This document shows, one piece after another, positions 15,826-23,737 of a stretch of 30,872 bases of DNA. Where the stretch lies: positions 1-30,872 of the forward strand of contig JAQUFX010000005.1 of NCBI GenBank assembly GCA_028684435.1. Direction: 5' to 3'. Position numbers and translations under genes: made by a program. A model generated the notes under the pieces. That model had not been told where the DNA came from, did no database searches, and saw only the letters and a program-made list of their open reading frames with translations. The DNA is from Bacilli bacterium. Lineage in GTDB: Bacteria > Bacillota_I > Bacilli_A > RF39 > UBA660. Position 1 is the first letter of the stretch. Every line of letters begins with the position of its first letter.

Positions 15826-17606
15826 CGCTCTTTTGGATCCAAAATTTTCTTTCTAATTCTAATTTCATCGGGAGTAACTTCTATATATTCATCATTTTCA
15901 ATAAATTCAAGAGCAGTTTCCAAAGTGAATTTTTTATGAGGTACAAGAGCTATAGCTTCATCAGCGCCTGAACTTCTTGTGTTAGACATAGCTTTATTTT
16001 TACATGGATTTACATTCAAGTCATTATCTCTATTATGAATACCAACTATCATACCTATATATACTTCTCTTCCAGGACCTATTATTAAAGTTCCCCTTTC
16101 TTGTAAATTAAATAACGAATAACCTAAAGATTTACCATTTTCCATACTAACTAAGACACCATTTTTACGAGTTTGTAAATGCCCTACATAAGGTTTATAA
16201 CTAGAAAAATTTCTAACCATAATGCCTTCCCCTTTGGTATTAGTTATAAAATTACTACGATAACCAATTAAACCTCGGGTTGGAGCTTCAAACTCTAAAT
16301 AAGTAAAATTGTTTTTTTCTTCCATTTTTAATAAAGTCCCTTTACGAGTTTGTAAATCACTTATTATCATACTTGCTTTATCATTTGGAGTATTAATTAT
16401 AACTGTTTCAAAAGGCTCATATTTTATATCATTTTCTTCTTTTATTAATACTTCTGGTTTACTTACGCATAATTCATAACCTTCCCTGCGCATATTTTCT
16501 AATAAAATAGATAAATGTAATTCTCCTCTTCCACTCACTTTAAAACCATCGGCATTTGCTAATTCTTCTACTTCTAATCCCACATTAACCTCAAGTTCTT
16601 TTTCTAATCTTTCTTTAATATGCCTATTTGTTAAAAATTTACCACTTAAACCAGCAAAAGGACTATTATTAACAACAAAGTTCATACTTAATGTTGGCTT
16701 TTCAATTTCTATTGGTGGAAGTGGGTCTCTAACATTTAAAGAACATATTGTATCACCTATCGAAATATAAGAACATCCAGCTATAGTAACAATATCTCCA
16801 AAATATGCTTCTTTAACTTCTATTCTATCTATTCCTTCGTTTATAAATAACTTAGTTATTTTGAAACTAGATTCTTTTCCATTATTTTGTATTACAGAAA
16901 TAGTATCATTAAGTTTTATTTTCCCTTTAGTAATTCTGCCAATAGCAAGCCTTCCAATATATTCATCATATCCTAAATTTGAAATTTGCATTTGTAAATT
17001 ATCGTTGATATCTCCTTTAAAAGGAGTACATTTCTTTAAAATAGTTTCTAATAATGGATCCATAGAATCAGATTCATCTTCTAAATTATACTTAGCTATT
17101 CCATCTCTTGCTATACCATATATAATTGGAAAGTCTAGTTGTTCATTAGTCGCATTCAATTCACAGAACATATCAAATGTCATATCAACTACTTCCAAAA
17201 CTCGCGCATCAAGTTTATCAATTTTATTAATAAACAATATTGGTTTTAAATTGTGTTCTAATGCTTTTTTTAATACAAATCTAGTTTGAGGCATAGGCCC
17301 TTCAGCTGAGTCAACTAATAGAATAACAGTATCTACTGTTCTAATAACTCTTTCAACTTCCGAAGAAAAATCGGCATGACCTGGTGTATCGACAATATTA
17401 ATTTTATAACCCTTATAAAAAATAGAACAATTCTTTGAATAAATTGTTATTCCTCTTTCTTTTTCAAGAGCATTATTATCCATAACTCTATTTTCTATTT
17501 CTTTATTATCTCTAAAGATAATATTTTGTTTTAATAAGGCATCAACTAAAGTACTTTTTCCAGCATCTACATGAGCGACTACCGCAATATTAATTATATT
17601 TTTCAT
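15813..17606 (-). CDS. typA: Ribosome-associated GTPase TypA/BipA
   Basis: Translational GTPase of the EF-G type that acts on ribosomes in stress, cold and 50S assembly. 597 residues, normal length. The G domain has G1 AHVDAGKST (11-19), switch motif RGITI, G3 DTPGH (73-77) and G4 NKID (127-130). Beta-barrel, EF-G-like and TypA-specific C-terminal domains follow, with GRGELHLSILLENMRREGYEL and TRGLIGYRSNFIT. The ATG at 17606 begins the G domain properly. The open frame could extend to a TTG at 17624, but GAAGTG precedes the ATG. Divergent from the yfhO-like gene. Confidence 0.95.
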   Translation of the reverse strand: MKNIINIAVVAHVDAGKSTLVDALLKQNIIFRDNKEIENRVMDNNALEKERGITIYSKNCSIFYKGYKINIVDTPGHADFSSEVERVIRTVDTVILLVDSAEGPMPQTRFVLKKALEHNLKPILFINKIDKLDARVLEVVDMTFDMFCELNATNEQLDFPIIYGIARDGIAKYNLEDESDSMDPLLETILKKCTPFKGDINDNLQMQISNLGYDEYIGRLAIGRITKGKIKLNDTISVIQNNGKESSFKITKLFINEGIDRIEVKEAYFGDIVTIAGCSYISIGDTICSLNVRDPLPPIEIEKPTLSMNFVVNNSPFAGLSGKFLTNRHIKERLEKELEVNVGLEVEELANADGFKVSGRGELHLSILLENMRREGYELCVSKPEVLIKEENDIKYEPFETVIINTPNDKASMIISDLQTRKGTLLKMEEKNNFTYLEFEAPTRGLIGYRSNFITNTKGEGIMVRNFSSYKPYVGHLQTRKNGVLVSMENGKSLGYSLFNLQERGTLIIGPGREVYIGMIVGIHNRDNDLNVNPCKNKAMSNTRSSGADEAIALVPHKKFTLETALEFIENDEYIEVTPDEIRIRKKILDPKERKKL

Positions 17607-17632
17607 GCTTTCACTTCTTTCCAAGCTCGTTA

Positions 17633-17661
17633 ATCATACTGCAATTTTAATAATTTTGCAA
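17633..17661 (-). promoter_or_regulatory. Promoter of typA
   Basis: Minus strand TTGCAA (17661-17656), 17-bp spacer, TATGAT (17638-17633), about 26 nt upstream of the ATG. Confidence 0.7.
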
Positions 17662-17714
17662 TAAAAAATATTATTTTGAAGAGAAAAAGAACTATTTATA
17701 TCTTTTTCCTTATA

Positions 17715-17723
17715 TGTTATATT
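17715..17723 (+). promoter_or_regulatory. Extended -10 promoter of yfhO-like gene
   Basis: Plus strand TGTTATATT. The predicted start of transcription lies at or beyond the ATG at 17728, which argues for the second in-frame ATG (17740) as the true start. Confidence 0.5.
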
Positions 17724-17739
17724 ATTTATGGGTGAAAAT

Positions 17740-20289
17740 ATGATTAATAAAATAAAAACATTAATTCAAAACAATCTTATTATTCTATTAACAATAATTA
17801 CTGGTTTAGTAATTATTAGTTTAATATATTATTTGCAAGAAGTTGCACCTTTTGGCAGTAATTCTTTATTACAAATAGATTTTTTTCATCAATATGCTCC
17901 TATGTTAGGAGAATATTATGATCGAGTTAAAAACGGCTTAAATTTAGTCTATTCGTTTAATTCGGGTTTAGGGCTTCCATTTTTTAGAAATTTCTTAAAT
18001 TATTTGTCTAGCCCTTTTAATTTAATAATATTATTGTTTGATAGAAGTAATCTTATAATGTCATTTTCAATTATAATTGGGCTTAAAGCAGTTGTTGCAT
18101 CAACAACAATGGTCTATTTTTTAAGTAAAAAATTTGCATTTAAGAACTTGACCATGATATCTTTGGCTATTTTATATGGATTTAGTGCATATTTTACTGC
18201 TTATTACTGGAATATAATGTGGCTAGACGGAATGGTATTCTTACCTCTAATAACACTGGGTATAGAAAACATAATTAATAAAAATAAATTCTTATTGTAT
18301 ATTTTATCACTCGCGTTAATGATAATTAGTAATTATTTTATAGCTTATATGATATGTATCTTTTCAGTATTATATTTTATAACTTATTTAATTATTAAGA
18401 CAGAAAAGTATGAAATAAAAAATATCTTAAAAAAATGCTTAAGCTTTGGAATTGCTTCAATACTAAGTGCAGGTTTAACTGCCATTTTAATATTACCATT
18501 ATTTCTGGGAATTAATTCAATTAGTGCAACTTCAGATTCTTGGCCAACTAGTCAATACTACGCTTTTACATTTTGGGAATTTTTAGCTAATCATTTTTCA
18601 GGTGTAGGTAGTACTGTTTTAGCTTCTGGAGTTTCCAATGCTGCTAATATATCAACTGGCATTTTATCTATTGCTTTACTATTTCTATTTATAATTAACC
18701 CAAAAATAAAATTAAAAATTAAAGTGTCTTATTTATTTTTATTATTAATTCTAGTCTTAAGTTTTTTTCTTGCTCCTTTAGATTTTATTTGGCATGGATT
18801 TCATGTTCCTAATGATCTCCCATATCGATACTCTTTTATATATTCTTTTATATTAATTATTATTAGTGCTTATTCTTTATATTATCTTAAATATATCAAA
18901 GTTAAATTTGCTAGTATTGTTTATTTATTATTAATGACTTCCATTTCATTATTGTATTTCTTAAAATATGAAAATATTAATAATTCAATGATTTTATTAA
19001 ATTTTTTGCTTATTACTTTATATTATATATTGTATATTTTATATAAAAAATATCCTAAAACGGTAAATAAGATACCATATTTAATGATTTTATTAATAAT
19101 TTTAGAATGCTCTATTTGTATTAATAATAATTGGGAAAATAAACAAGTTATAAACAATTTTTATAAAGAATATGACACGTTTAAAGATGCATTAGAATTT
19201 GTTGAAAAAGATAAAGATAACCCAATATACCGAATAGAACAAAGCTCTTTATTAACATTAAACGATCCCTCTTGGTATGGATATTATGGTCAAAAGATAT
19301 TTAGTTCAATGGCTTATAAAGATGTTGCAATACTTCAAAATAATTTAGGTATGCCAGGAAATAAAATTAATAGTTATTATTACAAGCAAAATACACCGAT
19401 ATATGATTTAATGTTTAATATTAAATATTTTATCGGAAATAATCAGGATATTAATAGATATAATTTGTTTTATAATAAAAATGGCCATTTAATTTTTAAA
19501 AATAATTTTGATACTAATATTATGTATGCTGTCAATAACAATATCCATAAATGGGAATTTTATAAAAATAATCCCTTTTATATCCAAAATGATTTTATAG
19601 AAAAAACTACTGGAATTGATAATGTTTTAGAAAAATTAAATTTTATTAATAAAGAATTAATCTATGATGAAAATAATAAAGTATATAAATATACTTTTAA
19701 TAATCCTAAAGAGAATATGTATTTTTATATAGATGATCATATAGATTTTATAATTGTTAATGATAACTTATATTATCATAATGAAAAATTTTCTTATGCA
19801 GAAAAAATAAAAGGCATAAATTTATTTGAATTTATAAACTTAAATGAAAACTATATTATATCAACACGTTCTGATAATCAAACTTATTCTATTTATGTAG
19901 GTTATAATAATTATACTCATGATGATTTTTATGCTTATTATATTAATAATAATAAATTTAAACTAGCTACATCTATATTAAATAATCAAGGTTTTAAAAT
20001 TGATAATTTTAAGGAAAAAGAAATATCTGGCCATATAACATTAAAATCAAAAAAAGTTTTATATACATCAATTCCTTTTGATAAGGGATGGAAAGTATAC
20101 GCAAATAGCGAATTAATTGATACTTTTAAAATAAATAATTCATTATTAGGTTTTGAATTAAAAGAAGGGAAATACAACATAGTTTTAAAATTTATACCTT
20201 ATGGCATGAAAACTGGCGGAATTATAAGTATAACTTCATTTATAGTAATAATTGCAATTGCGATTAAAAAAAATAAAAAATCAAATTAG
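17740..20289 (+). CDS. YfhO-family multi-pass membrane protein (GT-C-like)
   Basis: Large membrane protein of 849 residues matching the YfhO family, whose studied members in Bacillus and Listeria glycosylate lipoteichoic acid outside the membrane. About 12 hydrophobic segments occupy residues 10-470. A soluble extracytoplasmic region and a final helix (about 815-838) with a basic tail follow. The first outer loop contains QIDFFHQYAP and SFNSGLGLPFF, the family's conserved N-terminal region with a likely catalytic Asp (about 47), as in GT-C enzymes. The ATG at 17740 has GGGTG at 5-nt spacing; an ATG four codons earlier is less likely. Donor and acceptor are unknown. Confidence 0.85.
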   Translation: MINKIKTLIQNNLIILLTIITGLVIISLIYYLQEVAPFGSNSLLQIDFFHQYAPMLGEYYDRVKNGLNLVYSFNSGLGLPFFRNFLNYLSSPFNLIILLFDRSNLIMSFSIIIGLKAVVASTTMVYFLSKKFAFKNLTMISLAILYGFSAYFTAYYWNIMWLDGMVFLPLITLGIENIINKNKFLLYILSLALMIISNYFIAYMICIFSVLYFITYLIIKTEKYEIKNILKKCLSFGIASILSAGLTAILILPLFLGINSISATSDSWPTSQYYAFTFWEFLANHFSGVGSTVLASGVSNAANISTGILSIALLFLFIINPKIKLKIKVSYLFLLLILVLSFFLAPLDFIWHGFHVPNDLPYRYSFIYSFILIIISAYSLYYLKYIKVKFASIVYLLLMTSISLLYFLKYENINNSMILLNFLLITLYYILYILYKKYPKTVNKIPYLMILLIILECSICINNNWENKQVINNFYKEYDTFKDALEFVEKDKDNPIYRIEQSSLLTLNDPSWYGYYGQKIFSSMAYKDVAILQNNLGMPGNKINSYYYKQNTPIYDLMFNIKYFIGNNQDINRYNLFYNKNGHLIFKNNFDTNIMYAVNNNIHKWEFYKNNPFYIQNDFIEKTTGIDNVLEKLNFINKELIYDENNKVYKYTFNNPKENMYFYIDDHIDFIIVNDNLYYHNEKFSYAEKIKGINLFEFINLNENYIISTRSDNQTYSIYVGYNNYTHDDFYAYYINNNKFKLATSILNNQGFKIDNFKEKEISGHITLKSKKVLYTSIPFDKGWKVYANSELIDTFKINNSLLGFELKEGKYNIVLKFIPYGMKTGGIISITSFIVIIAIAIKKNKKSN

Positions 20290-20299
20290 ATTTTTTATT
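20272..20299. terminator. Bidirectional terminator between yfhO-like and lipid kinase genes
   Basis: 11-bp perfect stem AATAAAAAATC / GATTTTTTATT, loop AAATTA. It lies between the convergent stops and has T-rich arms on both strands. Confidence 0.75.
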
Positions 20300-21212
20300 T
20301 TATGAAAATTTTAGTTATATTTTTTTGAGGTAACATAATTTGAACATTTCTTTCATTTTTTATTTCATATTTTAATGTCGATCTATCTAATTTTTCACCA
20401 TCTATACACCAAGCTTTTTTAGGGTAATCGTCAAATATTAATTCGATATGATTTGTACGATAAAATTCAAATCCAGATACTTTTCTAACATCAGTAGTTA
20501 ATAATATACTAAAGGTTTTTATAATGTCTATTCTCCTTCTGAAATTGCAAAATAATACTTCAAATTTATTATCATCTAACTTAATATCTTTATAAAAATT
20601 ATTAATTCCTGCAACTCGATTAGCATTAGAAATAAGCATAAAAGAATAATAACCTTCTTTTTCTATCCCATTAACTTTATATTTAATTTTATATAATTTA
20701 GTTGGCTTTAAAAAATCTTTAATGCCTTCAGTTAAATAAGCAAAATAACCAATTTTTTTCTTCAAAACTCTAGGTGTATCATAAGGTATTTGCATAAATT
20801 TACCAAAACCTGCCACATATACAAAAGGTTGGCCATTTATCATGCAAACATCCATGCCTTTAACTACTCCGTTTAATAAATCTTTCAAATTCTGCTTTAT
20901 ATTTTTACCATATCCAAACATAACACCTATATCATTAGTAGTTCCAACTGGTATATGAGCTAAAACAATCCGTTTTTCTCTATTTAGATTGCCAGTCATA
21001 ATCTCATTAAAAGTTCCGTCACCACCCATAGATATTATTAAATCAACATTTGCTAAATGATTTACTATTTCTTTAGCATGACCTCGATATTTTGTACCAT
21101 AAACACTTACACTATAATCATTCTTTTTTAAAATTGTCACATATTCTTTAATATGTTTTGATTTGAGAACCTTTCCACTATTAGGATTATAAATTAATAC
21201 ACAAGATTTCAT
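20295..21212 (-). CDS. Diacylglycerol/lipid kinase (DgkB/YegS/BmrU-like)
   Basis: Soluble lipid kinase of the diacylglycerol kinase catalytic (DAGK_cat) family, probably recycling diacylglycerol produced during lipoteichoic acid synthesis. 305 residues, normal size. The nucleotide-binding motif SMGGDGTFNE (61-70), PVGTTNDIG (88-96), an N-terminal IYNPNSGK, and a C-terminal IDGEKL are all present. AGGTG precedes the ATG and a near-perfect promoter lies just upstream. It is convergent with the yfhO-like gene. Adjacency of these two genes is consistent with lipoteichoic acid metabolism but does not prove it. The exact lipid substrate cannot be told from sequence. Confidence 0.9.
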   Translation of the reverse strand: MKSCVLIYNPNSGKVLKSKHIKEYVTILKKNDYSVSVYGTKYRGHAKEIVNHLANVDLIISMGGDGTFNEIMTGNLNREKRIVLAHIPVGTTNDIGVMFGYGKNIKQNLKDLLNGVVKGMDVCMINGQPFVYVAGFGKFMQIPYDTPRVLKKKIGYFAYLTEGIKDFLKPTKLYKIKYKVNGIEKEGYYSFMLISNANRVAGINNFYKDIKLDDNKFEVLFCNFRRRIDIIKTFSILLTTDVRKVSGFEFYRTNHIELIFDDYPKKAWCIDGEKLDRSTLKYEIKNERNVQIMLPQKNITKIFIK

Positions 21213-21231
21213 ATTATATCACCTACTATAA

Positions 21232-21260
21232 AGTATACTTTGTTTATTATTTTAATGCAA
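21232..21260 (-). promoter_or_regulatory. Promoter of lipid kinase gene
   Basis: Minus strand TTGCAT (21260-21255), 17-bp spacer, TATACT (21237-21232), leader about 13 nt. Shows that the kinase gene does not depend on the upstream promoter-terminator unit. Confidence 0.75.
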
Positions 21261-21301
21261 TTTTTTTTAATATTAATATATAAATAAATCTTATTTTAAA
21301 T

Positions 21302-21342
21302 AAAAAAATGAGAGAAATATAAATTTAATTATATTTCTCTCA
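21302..21342 (-). terminator. Intrinsic terminator of the candidate small RNA
   Basis: 14-bp stem containing GAGAGAAATATAA and its complement, six-base loop, then TTTTTTT on the minus strand. On the plus strand no T-run follows, so it acts in one direction. Confidence 0.85.
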
Positions 21343-21376
21343 ATAATTAAGATATTAAATTAATAATTTCTTAACT
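21302..21376 (-). ncRNA. Candidate small RNA (~75 nt), promoter plus intrinsic terminator
   Basis: A compact transcription unit with no open reading frame. It has a strong minus-strand promoter (see 21383-21411) and an approximately 75-nt transcript. The transcript has a 5' hairpin based on TTAAGA / TCTTAA (around 21376-21344). A 14-bp stem terminator hairpin (21309-21322 paired with 21329-21342, loop of six, GAGAGAAATATAA arm) then leads into seven T. It could also be the leftover leader of a lost gene. The downstream kinase has its own promoter, so simple attenuation is less likely. No known RNA family recognised. Confidence 0.45.
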
Positions 21377-21382
21377 AATAAA

Positions 21383-21411
21383 AGTATATGCTATATAAAT
21401 TAAAAAGTCAA
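21383..21411 (-). promoter_or_regulatory. Promoter of the candidate small RNA
   Basis: Minus strand TTGACT (21411-21406), exact 17-bp spacer, TATACT (21388-21383). The closest to consensus in this window apart from those of eno and tRNA-Cys. No gene starts downstream before the terminator. Confidence 0.7.
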
Positions 21412-21423
21412 CTCTTTTTTGAT

Positions 21424-21444
21424 AAAAAACACTTTTTTGTGTTT
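21424..21444 (-). terminator. Terminator-like hairpin at the edge of the IS relic
   Basis: Minus strand AAACAC-AAAAAA-GTGTTT followed by a short T-run. It would stop transcripts entering from the acetyltransferase pseudogene and IS relic. Short stem. Confidence 0.4.
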
Positions 21445-21513
21445 AACTTATGATAATGTCTTAAGTATTAACTTTTGATTATGTCTCAAAAATAATATAC
21501 AATATGTCACGAG

Positions 21514-21600
21514 GTGACTTATATAAGAAAGGTAAAATTAAGAATAAACGAATATGAAAATATAAAGTATAAAAGAGTTAGTTGATCATAACGAAAACAA
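21514..21600 (+). pseudogene. Transposase N-terminal fragment, frameshifted
   Basis: From the GTG at 21514 the frame reads VTYIRKVKLRINEYENIKYK. A +1 shift then gives ELVDHNENK before stops. The composite resembles the N-terminal helix-turn-helix start of IS-encoded integrase-type transposases from Bacillota. Only about 30 codons remain and no catalytic domain follows. Identification is by remembered similarity and is tentative. Confidence 0.4.
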
Positions 21601-21603
21601 ATA

Positions 21604-21649
21604 TTAATGTCAATATTAAAATGTAACTTTATTTAAATATTGACATTAA
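21604..21649. repeat. 14-bp inverted repeat
   Basis: TTAATGTCAATATT (21604-21617) and its exact complement AATATTGACATTAA (21636-21649) around an 18-base loop. Part of the right end of the IS-like relic. No T-run follows on either strand, so it is not read as a terminator. Confidence 0.8.
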
Positions 21650-21658
21650 CAAGTTAAG

Positions 21659-21854
21659 CCATCGCAACTAATTTATTACCATCATATGCTCCTAATAAAG
21701 GGGCATAATCTTACTCAAACATTTTCTTAATTTCCCACTCTTGATATGGAATAAAAAACTCTGGTCTTTCAAGCCCACCTAAAATAACATCAATAACATG
21801 TCTTAACTAATTTTCATCTTCTTTTGGAATTTTTTTAAAAATAATTTCTGACAT
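21659..21854 (-). pseudogene. GNAT-family acetyltransferase pseudogene, truncated, three in-frame stops
   Basis: The frame from the ATG at 21854 reads MSEIIFKKIPKEDEN, stop, LRHVIDVILGGLERPEFFIP, YQEWEIKKMFE, stop, DYAPLLGAYDGNKLVAMA, stop. This is the N-terminal third of a GNAT-like acetyltransferase. The frame is otherwise intact for about 65 codons with no indel, while the stops are TAG, TAA and TAA. An extended -10 and an AGGAG site precede the ATG. The 3' part is missing where the IS-like relic begins; the last stop lies at that junction. GNAT assignment is by sequence character only. Confidence 0.65.
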
Positions 21855-21875
21855 AAATTATCTCCTATTTACTAT

Positions 21876-21884
21876 ATTATATCA
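21876..21884 (-). promoter_or_regulatory. Extended -10 promoter of the acetyltransferase pseudogene
   Basis: Minus strand TGATATAAT, followed by AGGAG and then the ATG at 21854. Expression signals remain although the gene is broken. Confidence 0.55.
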
Positions 21885-21898
21885 TATTTAATTTAAAC

Positions 21899-21931
21899 AA
21901 AAAAACTGTGGATTCTCTTTTATTTCCACAG
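21899..21931 (-). terminator. Intrinsic terminator of tRNA-Cys
   Basis: Minus strand CTGTGGA, 12-base loop, TCCACAG, then seven T, about 17 nt after the tRNA 3' end. Confidence 0.8.
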
Positions 21932-21948
21932 CTTACACATTTCTATTT

Positions 21949-22022
21949 TGGAGGGGCCTACCGGATTTGAACCGGTGATCAGGGAGTTGCAGTCCCACGC
22001 CTTACCGCTTGGCTAAAGCCCC
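21949..22022 (-). tRNA. tRNA-Cys (anticodon GCA)
   Basis: 74 nt on the minus strand with 3' CCA encoded. The acceptor stem GGGGCTT pairs with AGGCCCC (one G-T), the D-loop contains AGCCAAGCGGTAAGGC, the anticodon arm is GGGACTGCAACTCCC with GCA in the loop, and the T-arm is CCGGTTCAAATCCGG. Discriminator base U73, as usual for tRNA-Cys. It stands alone, with its own promoter and terminator. Confidence 0.97.
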
Positions 22023-22032
22023 GTGCAAAAAG

Positions 22033-22061
22033 ATTATAACAAAAATAAATAATCTTTTCAA
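22033..22061 (-). promoter_or_regulatory. Promoter of tRNA-Cys
   Basis: Minus strand TTGAAA (22061-22056), 17-bp spacer ending in TGT, TATAAT (22038-22033). Places transcription start about 5-10 nt before the mature tRNA. It lies just before the end of the upstream membrane protein gene. Confidence 0.8.
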
Positions 22062-22063
22062 TC

Positions 22064-23653
22064 TTAACTCTCAAACTTTATAAAATGATGGCTATTTCTA
22101 GTATTTATCATTATATTTAAATCACTTTTATCAGTAATTACTTTTGGCAAATCAATAAATACCTTGTTTTCAATATTATTATATGTTCTTGAAGCAAAAC
22201 TTTTAATTATATTTTTATTATTTAAAGTATATTCTACTTTCAAAAACTTATCAAAAAAATCACTATTATTTTTTACTGTTTCATTAATACCTATTTCTTT
22301 AGCTAAATTTAATTTATATGTTATAATCAATAAGTTTTGATTAATTGAGTCTTGAGGTTTAATAACATCAATATATTCCTTACATATATTATTTTTGCAT
22401 AATTCATAAGTATATTCATAAGAAGGGATTATTTCAATATTACTTAATATTATATTTGAATCATTAAATAAATTTTTACCTAAGCGAATTACTTCTTTTT
22501 CTTGCCTTACAACTCTTTTAGGAGATTCATTGATTACTAAAGGTTTGATTTTAAGTTTTGAATAATTATAAACTTCTTGGTTATCTTTATAAGTAATTTC
22601 TTTTAAAATATTTAAATAATATTTATTAAAACTTTTTTTATTTTTAACTTCAAAAACAAATATTAAATTTTTTGTGGCTTGACTAGTAATATTCTCATTA
22701 GTATATGCTTTTCCAATATCAATAAAATAATTCCTCAAAGAAGGCTTATTATAATATATATTTTTGCCTCTTTTTAAAAAAAATGATGTTTCTTTAAATT
22801 TTTGAGGAGAATTACTTTTATTAGTAATAGTCATATTTAATATTATATATTTTTTATCTTTATTTACTAAATCACCATTATAATCATATTGTGTTTCATA
22901 AGCTTCTTTTAAATCAATAGTAAAATTATCAACATTACCAATATTACCTAATATTTTATCAATAAAATTTAAATTAATTATTAAATATATTATTACCGGA
23001 ATAAAAATTACCCCTGATATTATACTAATAATTAGTTTATTTTCTAAAATATAATATTTTAGTTCACGGACAAACCTACGAACTTTTCTTTTATATATAT
23101 ATGAATCTTTGCCTATTATAAATTCAAATTCTTCATCATCTTCACTTTTAATTTCTAATTCTTGTAAATCTTTATTAAAATTGAATTTTTTTACATCAAA
23201 ACCAATACCACGTATTATACTCATTACAATAAAATAATATTGTGGAATTGAAATAATTAAATATATATCTCTAAAAACTCGCGTTGTTTGCTGACTAAGT
23301 GAAGCTTCGACTAATGATTTAATTGCATTGCTTGCAATTAAAACGGCAATTATTAATATTAAATAATAAATAAATGTAATAATATAAAATAAAGTAGGTT
23401 TCTTTTTTCTTCTCATTAATATAAACATTGCTAAGGAAAAAATAATTACAATTAATAAAGCTAAATAAATAAGTGGATTTATATATTGAGAAACACTTGT
23501 AATGGTATAAGAAAAATCAGACTTTGTATAAAATACAAAAAAATCAGTTATATTTGAAAAGCTGCTTATTATATAACCTATTAATGCAGATAAAATAATG
23601 TGTATTAATTTAAAATACTTAATTAAAAATGCATATGGCTTTTTTAATATCAC
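22064..23653 (-). CDS. Multi-pass membrane protein with large extracytoplasmic domain, unknown function
   Basis: 529 residues, family not recognised. Four hydrophobic segments lie in residues 15-150. A charged cytoplasmic linker (165-205, LQELEIKSEDDEEFEF and a KRKVRRF basic patch) and a fifth segment (208-230) follow. A beta-rich domain of about 290 residues is then expected outside the cell. The part around FTIDLKEAYETQYDYNG, KKYIILNMTITNKSNSPQKF and LIFVFEV resembles the immunoglobulin-like DUF4352 type, and a second beta domain follows. The start is a GTG with GGGTG 7 nt upstream and an extended -10 (TGATACAAT) just before. Likely last gene of the envelope cluster starting at 26514. Confidence 0.8.
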   Translation of the reverse strand: MILKKPYAFLIKYFKLIHIILSALIGYIISSFSNITDFFVFYTKSDFSYTITSVSQYINPLIYLALLIVIIFSLAMFILMRRKKKPTLFYIITFIYYLILIIAVLIASNAIKSLVEASLSQQTTRVFRDIYLIISIPQYYFIVMSIIRGIGFDVKKFNFNKDLQELEIKSEDDEEFEFIIGKDSYIYKRKVRRFVRELKYYILENKLIISIISGVIFIPVIIYLIINLNFIDKILGNIGNVDNFTIDLKEAYETQYDYNGDLVNKDKKYIILNMTITNKSNSPQKFKETSFFLKRGKNIYYNKPSLRNYFIDIGKAYTNENITSQATKNLIFVFEVKNKKSFNKYYLNILKEITYKDNQEVYNYSKLKIKPLVINESPKRVVRQEKEVIRLGKNLFNDSNIILSNIEIIPSYEYTYELCKNNICKEYIDVIKPQDSINQNLLIITYKLNLAKEIGINETVKNNSDFFDKFLKVEYTLNNKNIIKSFASRTYNNIENKVFIDLPKVITDKSDLNIMINTRNSHHFIKFES

Positions 23654-23675
23654 AATTTATCACCCTTATTACATT

Positions 23676-23684
23676 ATTGTATCA
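23676..23684 (-). promoter_or_regulatory. Extended -10 upstream of the 529-residue membrane protein
   Basis: Minus strand TGATACAAT, about 23 nt before the GTG start. It may give internal expression within the cluster. Confidence 0.4.
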
Positions 23685-23737
23685 AATTGCTTAATTTAAG
23701 TCTATTAAACTATATAAAAATATTTAAAGTATATACT

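Larger units (their letters stand above)
21443..21657. mobile_element. Decayed IS-like element or MITE (~215 bp)
   Basis: The left end carries two 22-bp tandem repeats, beginning TTAACTTATGATAATGTC at 21443 and TTAACTTTTGATTATGTC at 21468. The right end, read on the minus strand from 21657, begins TTAACTTGTTAATGTC, so related repeats face inward from both ends. Inside is a transposase-like N-terminal remnant. A 14-bp inverted repeat (21604-21617 / 21636-21649) lies near the right end. The right end abuts a truncated acetyltransferase relic. The whole resembles an internally deleted insertion sequence. Family not assigned. Confidence 0.5.

Noticed and set aside
16861..17289. Plus-strand reading frame of 142 codons opposite typA
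   Set aside because: Antisense to the conserved G domain of TypA, with composition typical of a reversed coding frame.
21659..21854. Stop-codon reassignment to explain the three in-frame stops in the acetyltransferase relic
   Set aside because: TAA, TAG and TGA all terminate clear full-length genes elsewhere in the window, so the gene is simply broken.
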